Shown piece by piece: positions 1 through 8,003 of a stretch of 64,000 nt of DNA. The stretch comes from CBDCVN01 sp965223585 (GTDB lineage Bacteria > Deinococcota > Deinococci > Deinococcales > Trueperaceae). Both the position numbers and the translations under genes were made by a program. The first letter of the stretch is position 1; the number at the start of each line of letters is the position of its first letter. Location: contig CBDCWW010000022.1 of the NCBI GenBank assembly GCA_965223585.1, positions 248,001 to 312,000 on the forward strand, in the 5' to 3' direction. The notes beneath the pieces were generated by a model that was not told the origin of the DNA, searched no databases, and was given only the letters and a program-made list of their open reading frames with translations.

Positions 1-1064
1 CGGCGTTCCTTCAATCCTATATTTAGCTCTTCAAAAATTTTGCCACCATTTTCTCTGGATAATCTTCGAAACTCGATGTTACCATGATGTTCAGATCTGA
101 TAGTAGGACTGATACTATTTAACTTAACTTCTATATTACCTTGCATTTTACCGTAATACTTAGCTTTTGAGTAACTTCTTTGAGAAAGGTCAGAAATTTC
201 TTGATCTGGCTCTTTTAGGGCTTGAAAAACTGTTTTCAAGGTAACATACGAATATATCTTTTCACTTCCCTGAAAAAGTCCTAGCTGATCCCCATGTGTT
301 GGTATAGGATATGGATTAAATTCTGCAGGGAAGTATTTTCTCTCAATTTTATTCAATATACTTTGCTTTAAGTACCTTTTGCTTAAGCCAATAAAAATAA
401 CTCTTTCCCTATTTTGTGGCACACCGAAATTTTTCGCATTAAGTATTTGTGCAGGAACAACGACATAGCCTTTATCTATATTCTTAAAATCATCCTCAAT
501 TACTTTTTTAACATTGCCAAGAGAAATCAATCCTTTAACATTTTCAGCAACAAATACTTTGGGCTTGGTAATTTCTATAACATCCCTCATCCATAGATAT
601 AAAGACCCACGGCTTTCGATTGTTAGATTTTGTCCATTTTCACCGTTTATTTGACCAAAATGATTTTTATGCGAATTAAATCCTAATCTCTTACCTGATA
701 AACTAAAATCCTGACAGGGAAACCCTCCTGTTACAACATCAACATTTGGGGGAAATTCAAACTCACCCCTTCTATATTTTTTCACAAGGTTAACAATGCT
801 CTCAGTGTGGAAGATATCTTTTGGTGTGCCTCTTTTACTGAAAAAGGGAACCCATGCAGCTTTTGCATATTCAAGAATATCATTCGCAAAAACTGTCTCA
901 AATGTAGTTTTGTCTAAGGTTACCTTAGGCCCATTAGAATGTTTTATCCAATGCTGGTGCATACTCTCGTTGATTGATTGTTTGAAAACGTCAAACCCCC
1001 CTTCAAAACCCAAATCCATCCCCCCACATCCAGAAAATAAAGACAAAACACGTTTTTTTTGCAT
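1..1064 (-). CDS. DNA (cytosine-5) methyltransferase, partial (C-terminus off the window)
   Basis: The gene starts at ATG 1064 and stays open to the window edge, giving 354 codons, so the C-terminus is missing. Motif I is at the N-terminus (VLSLFSGCGG). The catalytic Pro-Cys motif is GGFPCQDFS, with the cysteine as the nucleophile that attacks cytosine C6. A motif VI-like ENVKG and a motif VIII-like TIRSEHHGN follow. It transfers methyl groups from S-adenosylmethionine to cytosine C5 at an unknown site. It lies 81 bp downstream of hslU on the same strand. No restriction endonuclease is visible here; one could lie beyond base 1. Target recognition cannot be read from the sequence. Confidence 0.9.
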   Translation of the reverse strand, partial: MQKKRVLSLFSGCGGMDLGFEGGFDVFKQSINESMHQHWIKHSNGPKVTLDKTTFETVFANDILEYAKAAWVPFFSKRGTPKDIFHTESIVNLVKKYRRGEFEFPPNVDVVTGGFPCQDFSLSGKRLGFNSHKNHFGQINGENGQNLTIESRGSLYLWMRDVIEITKPKVFVAENVKGLISLGNVKKVIEDDFKNIDKGYVVVPAQILNAKNFGVPQNRERVIFIGLSKRYLKQSILNKIERKYFPAEFNPYPIPTHGDQLGLFQGSEKIYSYVTLKTVFQALKEPDQEISDLSQRSYSKAKYYGKMQGNIEVKLNSISPTIRSEHHGNIEFRRLSRENGGKIFEELNIGLKER

Positions 1065-1145
1065 TACTTAACTTTATAGTTTAAACGCTAAAAATTAGTT
1101 TAGCTACAGTATTTCTTAATCTTATGTACCTAATATCAGGCAGAA

Positions 1146-2429
1146 TCAGAGCACATAGTGACTTAAGTCTTCATCTTCTAAAATTGACTCGAGCTTAGAA
1201 TCTACATACTCACTATCTACTTCAATATCACCCATATTTACTCCAAATGAAACATCTTCTAAGACTGTTTCTAATAGAGTGTGTAACCTACGTGCTCCTA
1301 TATCTTCTACATCTCTATTTACCTGTGCACTGTACTCAGCTATAGACTTAATCCCTGAGTCAGTAAAGATAATGTTAGTACCATCTACTTTAAGAAGTTC
1401 CACATATTGTTTGGTTAGAGAGTGCCTAGGTTCTTGCAAAATCTTCTCAAAATCTTCGGCTGAAAGTTCTTCAAGTTCTACCCGAATAGGAAAACGACCT
1501 TGCAATTCAGGAATAAGGTCACTAGGCTTGTTAACAGTAAAAGCTCCTGCACCAATAAAAAGGACGTGATCAGTTTTGACTTGTCCATAGCGAGTATTAA
1601 CAGCGGTACCCTCTACAACGGGTAAGAGGTCACGTTGCACGCCTTCACCAGAAACATCTGCGCCACCACGGCTATCATCACTGGCAATTTTATCAATTTC
1701 GTCTATAAAAATAATGCCTGAATTTTCGGCCCGGTCAATGGCTTGATGGGCTACTTCATCATAATCAATGAGCTTGCCAGCTTCTTCTTCTTGAATAACT
1801 TTACGAGCTTCTTTAACAGTGATTTTACGCTTAATTTTACGTTTAGGTATTACATTAGAAAGCATATCTTGTAAATTGACCCCCATTTCTTCCATGCCGG
1901 GCATCATTATTTGTGCAGAAGGGCGGTCGTCTCTGACCTCAATTTCAATTTGCTTATCTTCAAGTTTCCCTTCCTCTAAGAGCTCCTGCATTTTCTCACG
2001 GCCCTCGGCTGAGCCACCGGGTATGAGGTAATCTAGCATTTTTTCTCGAGCATTTTTCTGGGCCCTATCCTGAACTTTTTCTAGCATTTCGCTTTCTACC
2101 ATCACATAGGCTGCTTGTGCTAAGTCACGAACCATAGATTCTACATCACGTCCCACATAACCAACTTCTGTAAATTTAGTGGCTTCTACTTTAATAAAAG
2201 GAGCTTTAGCAAGGCGAGCCAAGCGACGGGCAATTTCAGTTTTACCTACACCTGTAGGGCCAATCATTAAAATATTTTTGGGCGTTATCTCACCTTGGAT
2301 ATCTTCAGGCAACTGCCTTCTACGATAATGATTGCGCAAAGCTACTGCGACAAGCTTTTTTGCTTTATCTTGTCCTATTATATGTTGGTCTAATTGATTA
2401 ACTATTTCATTAGGGGTTAGATCTATCAT
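1146..2429 (-). CDS. hslU: ATP-dependent protease ATPase subunit HslU (ClpY)
   Basis: HslU is the AAA+ unfoldase that feeds proteins into the HslV peptidase in the cytoplasm. The protein has 427 residues, close to the usual 440-460. Visible motifs are Walker A GPTGVGKT (57-64), the substrate-gripping pore loop GYVG (90-93) and Walker B FIDEIDKI (241-248). The intermediate I-domain lies between about 110 and 230 and contains an MMPGM-rich segment. The C-terminal tail EDLSHYVL matches the conserved tail that docks into HslV. The gene follows hslV with a 90-bp gap holding one CTCGAG, and the two are probably co-transcribed. Confidence 0.97.
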   Translation of the reverse strand: MIDLTPNEIVNQLDQHIIGQDKAKKLVAVALRNHYRRRQLPEDIQGEITPKNILMIGPTGVGKTEIARRLARLAKAPFIKVEATKFTEVGYVGRDVESMVRDLAQAAYVMVESEMLEKVQDRAQKNAREKMLDYLIPGGSAEGREKMQELLEEGKLEDKQIEIEVRDDRPSAQIMMPGMEEMGVNLQDMLSNVIPKRKIKRKITVKEARKVIQEEEAGKLIDYDEVAHQAIDRAENSGIIFIDEIDKIASDDSRGGADVSGEGVQRDLLPVVEGTAVNTRYGQVKTDHVLFIGAGAFTVNKPSDLIPELQGRFPIRVELEELSAEDFEKILQEPRHSLTKQYVELLKVDGTNIIFTDSGIKSIAEYSAQVNRDVEDIGARRLHTLLETVLEDVSFGVNMGDIEVDSEYVDSKLESILEDEDLSHYVL

Positions 2430-2519
2430 AAACTTTTCCTAAATACTAAATAGCACGATGGCTTTGCTCGAGCTAGGGCAATAAGGCATAAAATTATGTA
2501 ACTACTCCTTATCAGCGAT

Positions 2520-3101
2520 TTAAGACTCTTGGTTTTCATCATCATCATCTTCACCCTCAATTTCTTCTTTAACAGTTAACACGGTAGCATTGCCACTAGT
2601 GTAAACATCTATATCAGCAGCTATAGCTAGGGACTTGCGCACAATAGTTTCAGCGTCTAAATCAGTATTGTGCAAGAGTGCCAAAGCAGCAGCATGAGCA
2701 TAAACACCTCCTGAACCAACTGCAGCAACAGGTTCATCAGGAGAAATCACATCTCCATAACCTGAAAGGGTAAGGACTTGCTCTTTATCTGCCACTATAA
2801 GCATAGCTTCCAAATTACGTAGTGCTCGGTCAGTACGCCACTCTTTTACAGTTTCTACTGCTGCTTTTACTAAATTTGCTTTAGTACTATTTAAATAACC
2901 TTCAAATTTTTCAACTAAAGTAAAGGCGTCACTAGTGACACCTGCAAAGCCTACAACAACTTTGCCATCAGAAAGTGTGCGTACTTTGGTTGCACCTTTT
3001 TTCATAATAGTTTCACCAAGTGTTACCTGACCATCTCCAGCAATGGCAGAAACGCCATCTCTGTGTACAGCAACAATGGTAGTTCCATGCATTCGCATCA
3101 T
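2520..3101 (-). CDS. hslV: ATP-dependent protease peptidase subunit HslV (ClpQ)
   Basis: HslV is the N-terminal-threonine peptidase of the HslUV protease. The N-terminus MMRMHGTTIVAVHRDG shows the HGTT processing site; cleavage before the first Thr exposes the nucleophile. The GDGQVTLG and AVGSGGVYA blocks are typical of the family. The protein has 193 residues against the usual 175-180. The extra length is an acidic tail rich in Asp and Glu after residue 175. Two tandem ATGs precede a third Met just before the His-Gly; the first has the best-spaced GGTGA. It heads the hslVU pair and follows the sugar permease gene by 47 bp. Confidence 0.97.
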   Translation of the reverse strand: MMRMHGTTIVAVHRDGVSAIAGDGQVTLGETIMKKGATKVRTLSDGKVVVGFAGVTSDAFTLVEKFEGYLNSTKANLVKAAVETVKEWRTDRALRNLEAMLIVADKEQVLTLSGYGDVISPDEPVAAVGSGGVYAHAAALALLHNTDLDAETIVRKSLAIAADIDVYTSGNATVLTVKEEIEGEDDDDENQES

Positions 3102-3148
3102 AATGTCACCGAGTCTAACATAAGATTTCTGAGGTTAAGCAAAGAGTC

Positions 3149-3934
3149 CTATTGCTTAAAACTTCCCTCAAAAACTGTGATTATGCGCTTTTCAAGTGCT
3201 AGGTAAATAATCACTAGTGGTAAAGTAGCTATTAGTGAAGCTGCACCCAAAACTCCGAAGTTGAAACGGTCATTTTGTAAAAGATCGTTTAGAAAGACTT
3301 GAACTGTAATTATTTGTGCATTTTGGGCCAGACCAGTCATAACTTTGGGAAAGAGTACTAAGTTCCAATGTGCTGTAAAACCCAGCATACCTGCTGCTAG
3401 CAATTCAGGACGCAAGAGTGGTGCTATAATACGCCAAACAATACCAAGTTCACTAGCACCATCAAGCCTAGCAGCTTCTATAGTATCTAAAGGTAAACGC
3501 TTAAAACCCTGTAAGAGTAAAAATATAACTAGAGGGCTAGCCAAGAATGGAACTATGAGTGCTCCAAGTGTGTTTAATAGTTTCAAAAATTGCAATTCAC
3601 CATAAAGTGGCACCATAAGTAGTTCGCTAGGTAAAGCAAGAGCAATTAGTACAATTCCTAGAATTTTAAGACCCATGCGAATCGCATAAGCTGCCATCAA
3701 GCCAATAATTAATTGTCCTACTACTACTAAACCACTAGCTAAAAGTGATGTGCCTAGTGCACGCCAAATATCTGTTTTTATAGCTGCAGCAAAATTTTTT
3801 AGACTGAAGCCAAAAGTGGCTACACTGAAAGCATCTGATGGTAGAAAAGCAGCATAAGTTAATAATAAAAGAGGTAAAATGACAAAGATACAAAAAACTA
3901 CGGTGATAATGCGATTGAAGATTAAGATTAGCAT
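3149..3934 (-). CDS. Sugar ABC transporter permease, MalG/UgpE type
   Basis: This is an inner-membrane permease of the CUT1 carbohydrate ABC family, 261 residues, with about six hydrophobic segments starting at the N-terminus. The EAA loop that contacts the ATPase reads EAARLDGASELGI in the C-terminal half, the classic MalG-type motif. Its expected partner, a MalF-type permease, lies upstream on the same strand but is frameshifted, and a RimK-like gene sits between them. No substrate-binding protein or sugar ATPase gene is visible in the window, so the substrate is unknown. Confidence 0.88.
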   Translation of the reverse strand: MLILIFNRIITVVFCIFVILPLLLLTYAAFLPSDAFSVATFGFSLKNFAAAIKTDIWRALGTSLLASGLVVVGQLIIGLMAAYAIRMGLKILGIVLIALALPSELLMVPLYGELQFLKLLNTLGALIVPFLASPLVIFLLLQGFKRLPLDTIEAARLDGASELGIVWRIIAPLLRPELLAAGMLGFTAHWNLVLFPKVMTGLAQNAQIITVQVFLNDLLQNDRFNFGVLGAASLIATLPLVIIYLALEKRIITVFEGSFKQ

Positions 3935-3959
3935 TAAGATATATACTCAACAAATAGAG

Positions 3960-4871
3960 TCATTTGCTAAATAGCCCTTTTCTAATACGGATAAAATGAT
4001 ATATCTCTTTTGGAACATTTATGTCACAGCAACTTTCTATACCTTCGAATCCTGTTGAGGAATTTGCTTCACATACTTTATAATGATCTCCTGCAAATAA
4101 AAGGTCAATACCAGCAATATCAAGATTTAGTAGCTGGCTTGTTTGCATAGCGAGCCACTCTATTTCTGGAGTTACTTCAAATTCTTCTACTTTACCTCCG
4201 CTAGAGAAATTGGCCTTAAATTCACCTTCTTGAGCTATTCTTTGCATACAAGCTATTACTCTTCCCCCAATTGTTATAACTCTTAAATCTTTGCCACGAC
4301 TGGACGCAATAAATTCCTGTAGAATAATGTTAGCTGATTTATTTGTAGCCTCTATAAGTTGCATAAGATCAAGAAATGATGACTTCGTTTCTGAAAGGAA
4401 AACACCACTTCCTTGTGAACCTGAAAGAGTTTTTACTATAACAGGAAATCCCAAATGCTTTTCTACTAAATCCACATCTATAGGAAACTTAACTAACATA
4501 GTTTTTGGTACAGGTAAATTGTTTTCTGCTAGTATTTGATGAGTATAGAGTTTATCCTTTACAGTTTCTATACTTTGGGATGAGTTGACAGAGTACACTC
4601 CGAGGCGCTCTAAATGCCGAATAACAGCAAGGGCAAAATACGTTGTGCCAGCCCCCATTCTAGGCAACAGAAAATCAGGTAAGTCTATTGCTTCCCCGTC
4701 TAGTAAAATACTTTTTTTATCTTCTCGAGTAACAGTTAAGTCAAACTGTTCTGGTTGAACAATTTTAACAATTACTCCTTTTTCCTTGGCCACCTCGAGG
4801 AATCTATTAATTTCATAGCTTTCAGGTTTTATCCTATTAGCTGAGTCTTTGTAGAGAATCCACCCTTGCAA
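3960..4871 (-). CDS. RimK-like ATP-grasp ligase
   Basis: This 303-residue protein has the layout of the RimK/LysX ATP-grasp family, which uses ATP to join an amino acid or amine to a carboxylate via an acyl phosphate. The pre-ATP-grasp domain covers about 1-110. The ATP-grasp part contains FPVIVKTLSGSQGSGVFL (nucleotide-binding Lys and Gly loop), the adenine-contact stretch ILQEFI, DLRVITIGG, and the metal-binding end VCEANSSTGFEGIE with the Glu/Asn ligands. Family members modify ribosomal protein S6, cofactors or peptides; the substrate here cannot be told. Its place between the two permease genes of a sugar transporter (26 bp to one, about 70 bp to the other) is unusual and hints at co-transcription. 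Confidence 0.85.
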   Translation of the reverse strand: MQGWILYKDSANRIKPESYEINRFLEVAKEKGVIVKIVQPEQFDLTVTREDKKSILLDGEAIDLPDFLLPRMGAGTTYFALAVIRHLERLGVYSVNSSQSIETVKDKLYTHQILAENNLPVPKTMLVKFPIDVDLVEKHLGFPVIVKTLSGSQGSGVFLSETKSSFLDLMQLIEATNKSANIILQEFIASSRGKDLRVITIGGRVIACMQRIAQEGEFKANFSSGGKVEEFEVTPEIEWLAMQTSQLLNLDIAGIDLLFAGDHYKVCEANSSTGFEGIESCCDINVPKEIYHFIRIRKGLFSK

Positions 4872-4941
4872 GATTTTTCCTTCCAGCCCAGTCTAAATAC
4901 TATAATTCTGAGAGTTCCTTATCTCCAAAAATAAACTAATT

Positions 4942-5887
4942 TTAAAGTCTACGACCTAAGATCCAAGCTTGTAAACCTGCTACTGCAAGTGTAAGTAACA
5001 TGATTGCAAGAGTAAGTGCTGCACCGTAACCAAGCTGAAAGTACTCAAAAGAAGTCTCATAAAGATAATAACCTAAAACTCGAGTACTACCAAAAGGAGC
5101 GCCTTTAGTTAGTAAAAAAAACAGCAGTATAAGATTGTAAACTGAAAACAGTAGCAATGACTATCAAGAAAACCAGAGTGGGACGTAATAAAGGTTCAAC
5201 AATATAGCGTTTGATTTGCCTTTCTGTGGCCCCATCTACTCGAGCAGCTTCTTTAGAACCTTCAGGAATGCCTTTTAGTGCTGCTGAAGTAACCAGAACA
5301 CCATAGCCTACTATTTGCCACAGGGTAAAAAGAACTACATAGACTATCCCTGCCCAAGCTGCATCCCTCCAAGGTAATACTAAACCATTACAGGGCAATG
5401 ATAAAGATTTCCACTCAAAGGGTAAGTATTTGGTGAAGTAGCGACTAAATTCTATTTCACAGGGTAAATTTAAATCGTAGGTGAAGTAGAAGTAGCGACT
5501 AAATTCTGCTAAGAATCCATAATCAGGTTCATAAAGTAGATACCAAGCAATAGCTGAACCACCTACTGTAATAAGATTAGGCATAAAGAGTAAAGCTTTT
5601 ATAAAACGCTCGAGCCTAACTCCCTCAATAGCTATAGCAATACTACGAGAAAGCCATAAGAAAACGGGGATAGTGATTAATGCAAAAAAGAGTGTTGCCT
5701 TAAGTGACCGCCATAATTCTGGGTCAGCTAGCATACGCTTAACGTTTCCCCAACCTACAAAATCTGGGTCAGAAACACCTGACCAGTCCCACGAAGCATA
5801 GCGAATTACGCTTGCTAGTGGTAAGAAAACAAAAGTAGCAAGAATGATTAAAGCAGGTAAGGCAAGCCAATAAGCGCGGTAAGACAT
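4942..5887 (-). pseudogene. Sugar ABC transporter permease, MalF/UgpA type, frameshifted in an A8 tract
   Basis: Two overlapping frames together make one MalF-type permease of about 310 residues. The first (5105-5887) carries the N-terminal TM segments and an EAA-like loop EAARVDGATERQIKRYI, then stops at VFFTN. The second (4942-5157) continues with LLTKGAPFGSTRVLGYYLYE and the last TM. The switch falls at a run of eight A (eight T in the coding strand) at 5114-5121. Seven would give an uninterrupted YTAVFLLTKGAP, as expected for the family. This is a true mutation, a sequencing error, or a slippage-rescued gene. A periplasmic loop also carries a small duplication (EFSRYF twice, about 5430-5510). 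It directly follows the outer-membrane gene with no gap. Confidence 0.8.
5114..5121 (-). other. A8/T8 homopolymer at the permease frame switch
   Basis: Eight consecutive A on the + strand lie exactly where the MalF-type permease changes frame. One base fewer restores a full-length protein. Long A/T runs are known sites of polymerase slippage, which could supply some full-length product. Confidence 0.7.
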
Positions 5888-6466
5888 TTAATAAAATGAC
5901 CAACGTAAGCCAAGGCTTATAGGGAGGATGTCACTTGTTGCTAGCTCGAGCACTAATATTCCTCCACCTATTTCAACTTCTTCTAGATAATAGCGTAATT
6001 CGCCTGACCAAGCCAAGGAAAACCCCTCACCTCCACGGTAACCTGCTCCTAGATAAGCAGAAATTGTTGCTGGCAAATCTAGAGTGAAAAGTAGATCTGT
6101 GCCTACAAGAGGTCCAACATGAAAGTTGATTTTTTCATCATCATAACCAATATCTGCACCTAAACCTAATCCTAGAGGGGGGACAGTGCCAATAGCTGGA
6201 AAGATCAAGGCATTACCTGAAAGTCTTACACCCCAATCATCCTCTAAGTCATCAAATGATTTAGTATAGACCTCTAAGTGTACAGAGTTATCCCAATAAC
6301 GGCTAGGTAAAATTATTTCCCCTTTTAGAATAGCACCAACATTGTCTTTATAACCTACACTAAAACTTAAGGCATTCTCAGGGAATATAGAGGGAGAAGA
6401 ATAACTCCAAGAGCAAACTAAACACAAAAAAAGTAAGCAAATTTTACAGTGATTCTTTATATTCAC
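5888..6466 (-). CDS. Small outer-membrane beta-barrel-like protein
   Basis: I do not recognise a named family. The 192-residue product begins with a signal peptide (about 1-24, ending near SYSSP). Alternating amphipathic stretches typical of beta-strands follow, with many Gly and aromatic residues (GLGLGADIGYDD, ISAYLGAGYRGG). It ends in LRWSFY; a C-terminal aromatic residue is the usual BAM recognition signal. An eight- to ten-strand outer-membrane barrel is the simplest reading. Its stop codon abuts the permease start at 5887, so it probably leads the sugar-transport operon and could help the solute cross the outer membrane. Confidence 0.65.
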   Translation of the reverse strand: MNIKNHCKICLLFLCLVCSWSYSSPSIFPENALSFSVGYKDNVGAILKGEIILPSRYWDNSVHLEVYTKSFDDLEDDWGVRLSGNALIFPAIGTVPPLGLGLGADIGYDDEKINFHVGPLVGTDLLFTLDLPATISAYLGAGYRGGEGFSLAWSGELRYYLEEVEIGGGILVLELATSDILPISLGLRWSFY

Positions 6467-6672
6467 AGTTCAGATGTTAACAAAACTGCCCTAATTTTGC
6501 ATAAGGACTTATAATTTTTTTATCAAGAACAAGCATTTGATAACCCTCTCTGAAGTAGTTTATGCTATGTTTCTAACCTAACTAACATTGCTAATAGCTT
6601 CAAAGACTGCCAAAATTGCTAAATCTCGAGCAAAGATTAGGGCCAGCAGATTTTGTGGCTTTCCCGACTTTA

Positions 6673-7794
6673 TTAAGAATTGTCGAATAGTTGTTTAGTA
6701 TGCAAAATACTTTCCTCTATAAGCTCAGCTGCCTGCTTACCCTCTTTTGCTTTGAGGTATTCTAAAAGTTTTGCATTATAAAACTGGCTTTGCTCAACTC
6801 GTCTTTTGTAATCTTTGCTATAGATCTCTTGCTGAACGCGGTAAAATGCCCCTAGATTTTCTTGAGCTATGCTTTGGATTTGTTTATTTTCTAGAAATTC
6901 ATAAAAACTTGTATGAAAATCTATTTCAGTTTCTACAGCTAGTTCAATGTTTTGAGTATCAACATATTTCTTTTGCTCAGCTATTTTTTGCTCGAGCAAC
7001 TCAATTTGCTGAGTTGTTAATTTACCAGCAAGCTCTTCCACTATACCTTTCTCTAGAATAATGCGTAAACCAAAAAAATCTTCAAATTCACGCTTAGGTA
7101 GCAAGTCATCAAATTGACTAGGGCTAGGCATAGCAATTAGCAGTAGTTGTTTCCAAAATTCTATATATTGCTCAATAAGCCTAGCAGTTAGTTCCCCATG
7201 CCCTCTCTTAAGGGTATTCAAAATCTCTATATTTGTTAACTTACTTTTTTCTACTAGTCTTTGGTAATTTTCTTTCTGATAAATTTGATGTTTGACACGG
7301 TAAAGAATATCCCTTTGCCTCCAAATTACCCTTAGAATCTCTTTGTTTCCTGAGAATTCACAGAGGCTTACATGAAAGTCAATATCAGTTTCTATAGCAC
7401 GATTTATATCATAGGTATCAATACACTCTTGCTGTGCAATTATTTTTTGCTCGAGCACTTCAATTTGCGTAGTTGTAAGTTTACCAGCAAGTTGCTTTAC
7501 AACATGACTTTCTAAAGCAAAGCTTAAATTAAAAGAATCTATAATTTCTGAAGGAGTCAAAGGTTTAACAACCATGCCCTGCTTATGTGAAACTATAAGG
7601 AACCCCTCAGATTCAAGCCTTTCCACAGCTGAACGAATAGGAGTCTTACTCATTCCTAACTGAGTTGCTAGTGATCTTTCTGAAAGAAAGCTTCCTTCTG
7701 GAAAGTGCCCCTTTAGTATAAGCTCTTTTAGCTGTTCATAGGCCTCATCTTTTTTAAAGAGTGTTTTGCTTGATTCCGTTTTAGTTTCGCTCAT
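6673..7794 (-). CDS. GntR-family regulator with two tandem FCD-like domains
   Basis: The N-terminal winged helix (about 15-80) shows the GntR pattern SERSLATQLGMSKTPIRSAVERLESEGFL. Normal FadR-type regulators have one ligand-binding FCD domain and about 230 residues. This one has 373 and the C-terminal domain occurs twice. Each copy has the same sequence of blocks: LAGKLTTTQIEVLEQKI then ETDIDFHVSLCEF in copy one, and LAGKLTTQQIELLEQKI then ETEIDFHTSFYEF in copy two. The Asp/His of the metal site remains in both, while the later His positions look replaced (TNIEIL instead of EHRAIL in copy one). It is divergent from livK, with a palindromic operator between, so it likely represses livK or itself in response to an organic acid or amino acid. 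Confidence 0.85.
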   Translation of the reverse strand: MSETKTESSKTLFKKDEAYEQLKELILKGHFPEGSFLSERSLATQLGMSKTPIRSAVERLESEGFLIVSHKQGMVVKPLTPSEIIDSFNLSFALESHVVKQLAGKLTTTQIEVLEQKIIAQQECIDTYDINRAIETDIDFHVSLCEFSGNKEILRVIWRQRDILYRVKHQIYQKENYQRLVEKSKLTNIEILNTLKRGHGELTARLIEQYIEFWKQLLLIAMPSPSQFDDLLPKREFEDFFGLRIILEKGIVEELAGKLTTQQIELLEQKIAEQKKYVDTQNIELAVETEIDFHTSFYEFLENKQIQSIAQENLGAFYRVQQEIYSKDYKRRVEQSQFYNAKLLEYLKAKEGKQAAELIEESILHTKQLFDNS

Positions 7795-7867
7795 AGATTT
7801 GGTGAATAATTTAAAGTTTTAGGTAGAATTTTCTACCTTATCAAAGCATACTTGTAATATAAACTGC

Positions 7868-7896
7868 TTGACAAATTAATAGCGTTAGTATTAACA
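7868..7896 (+). promoter_or_regulatory. Putative sigma-70 promoter of livK
   Basis: TTGACA at 7868-7873 is a perfect -35 box. A weak -10 (TTAACA, 7891-7896) follows after 17 bp, with TATTAA overlapping at 7889. The GntR-type palindrome lies about 40 bp further downstream, so a bound repressor would block transcription. Confidence 0.5.
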
Positions 7897-7933
7897 TGAC
7901 CATAATCTTATTGGTATATCTAATGGGATCTCA

Positions 7934-7945
7934 CTGGTATACCAG
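7934..7945. promoter_or_regulatory. Palindromic operator CTGGTATACCAG for the FCD/GntR regulator
   Basis: This is a perfect 12-bp palindrome in the 209-bp divergent region between the gntR-type gene and livK. The core TGGTATACCA fits the TNGTNNACNA consensus described for FadR-subfamily GntR operators. A related half-site, TTGGTATATC, lies at 7911-7920. Confidence 0.65.
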
Positions 7946-8003
7946 ACTATTTCTTGTCTCACTCGGATATATTAGGGTGTTAAAATTATCAAGGAGGTTC
8001 ATC

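Noticed and set aside
414..1071. Plus-strand open frames opposite the methyltransferase
   Set aside because: They are antisense to a gene with clear methyltransferase motifs on the minus strand.
5431..5510. Short direct repeat (GTAGCGACTAAATTCT twice) in the permease gene as a mobile element end
   Set aside because: It is a small in-frame duplication in a periplasmic loop, with no inverted ends or flanking duplication.
7896..8003. Upstream start for livK at 7896
   Set aside because: It would place the operator and ribosome site inside the gene; ATG 8004 has AAGGAGG and a signal peptide directly after it.
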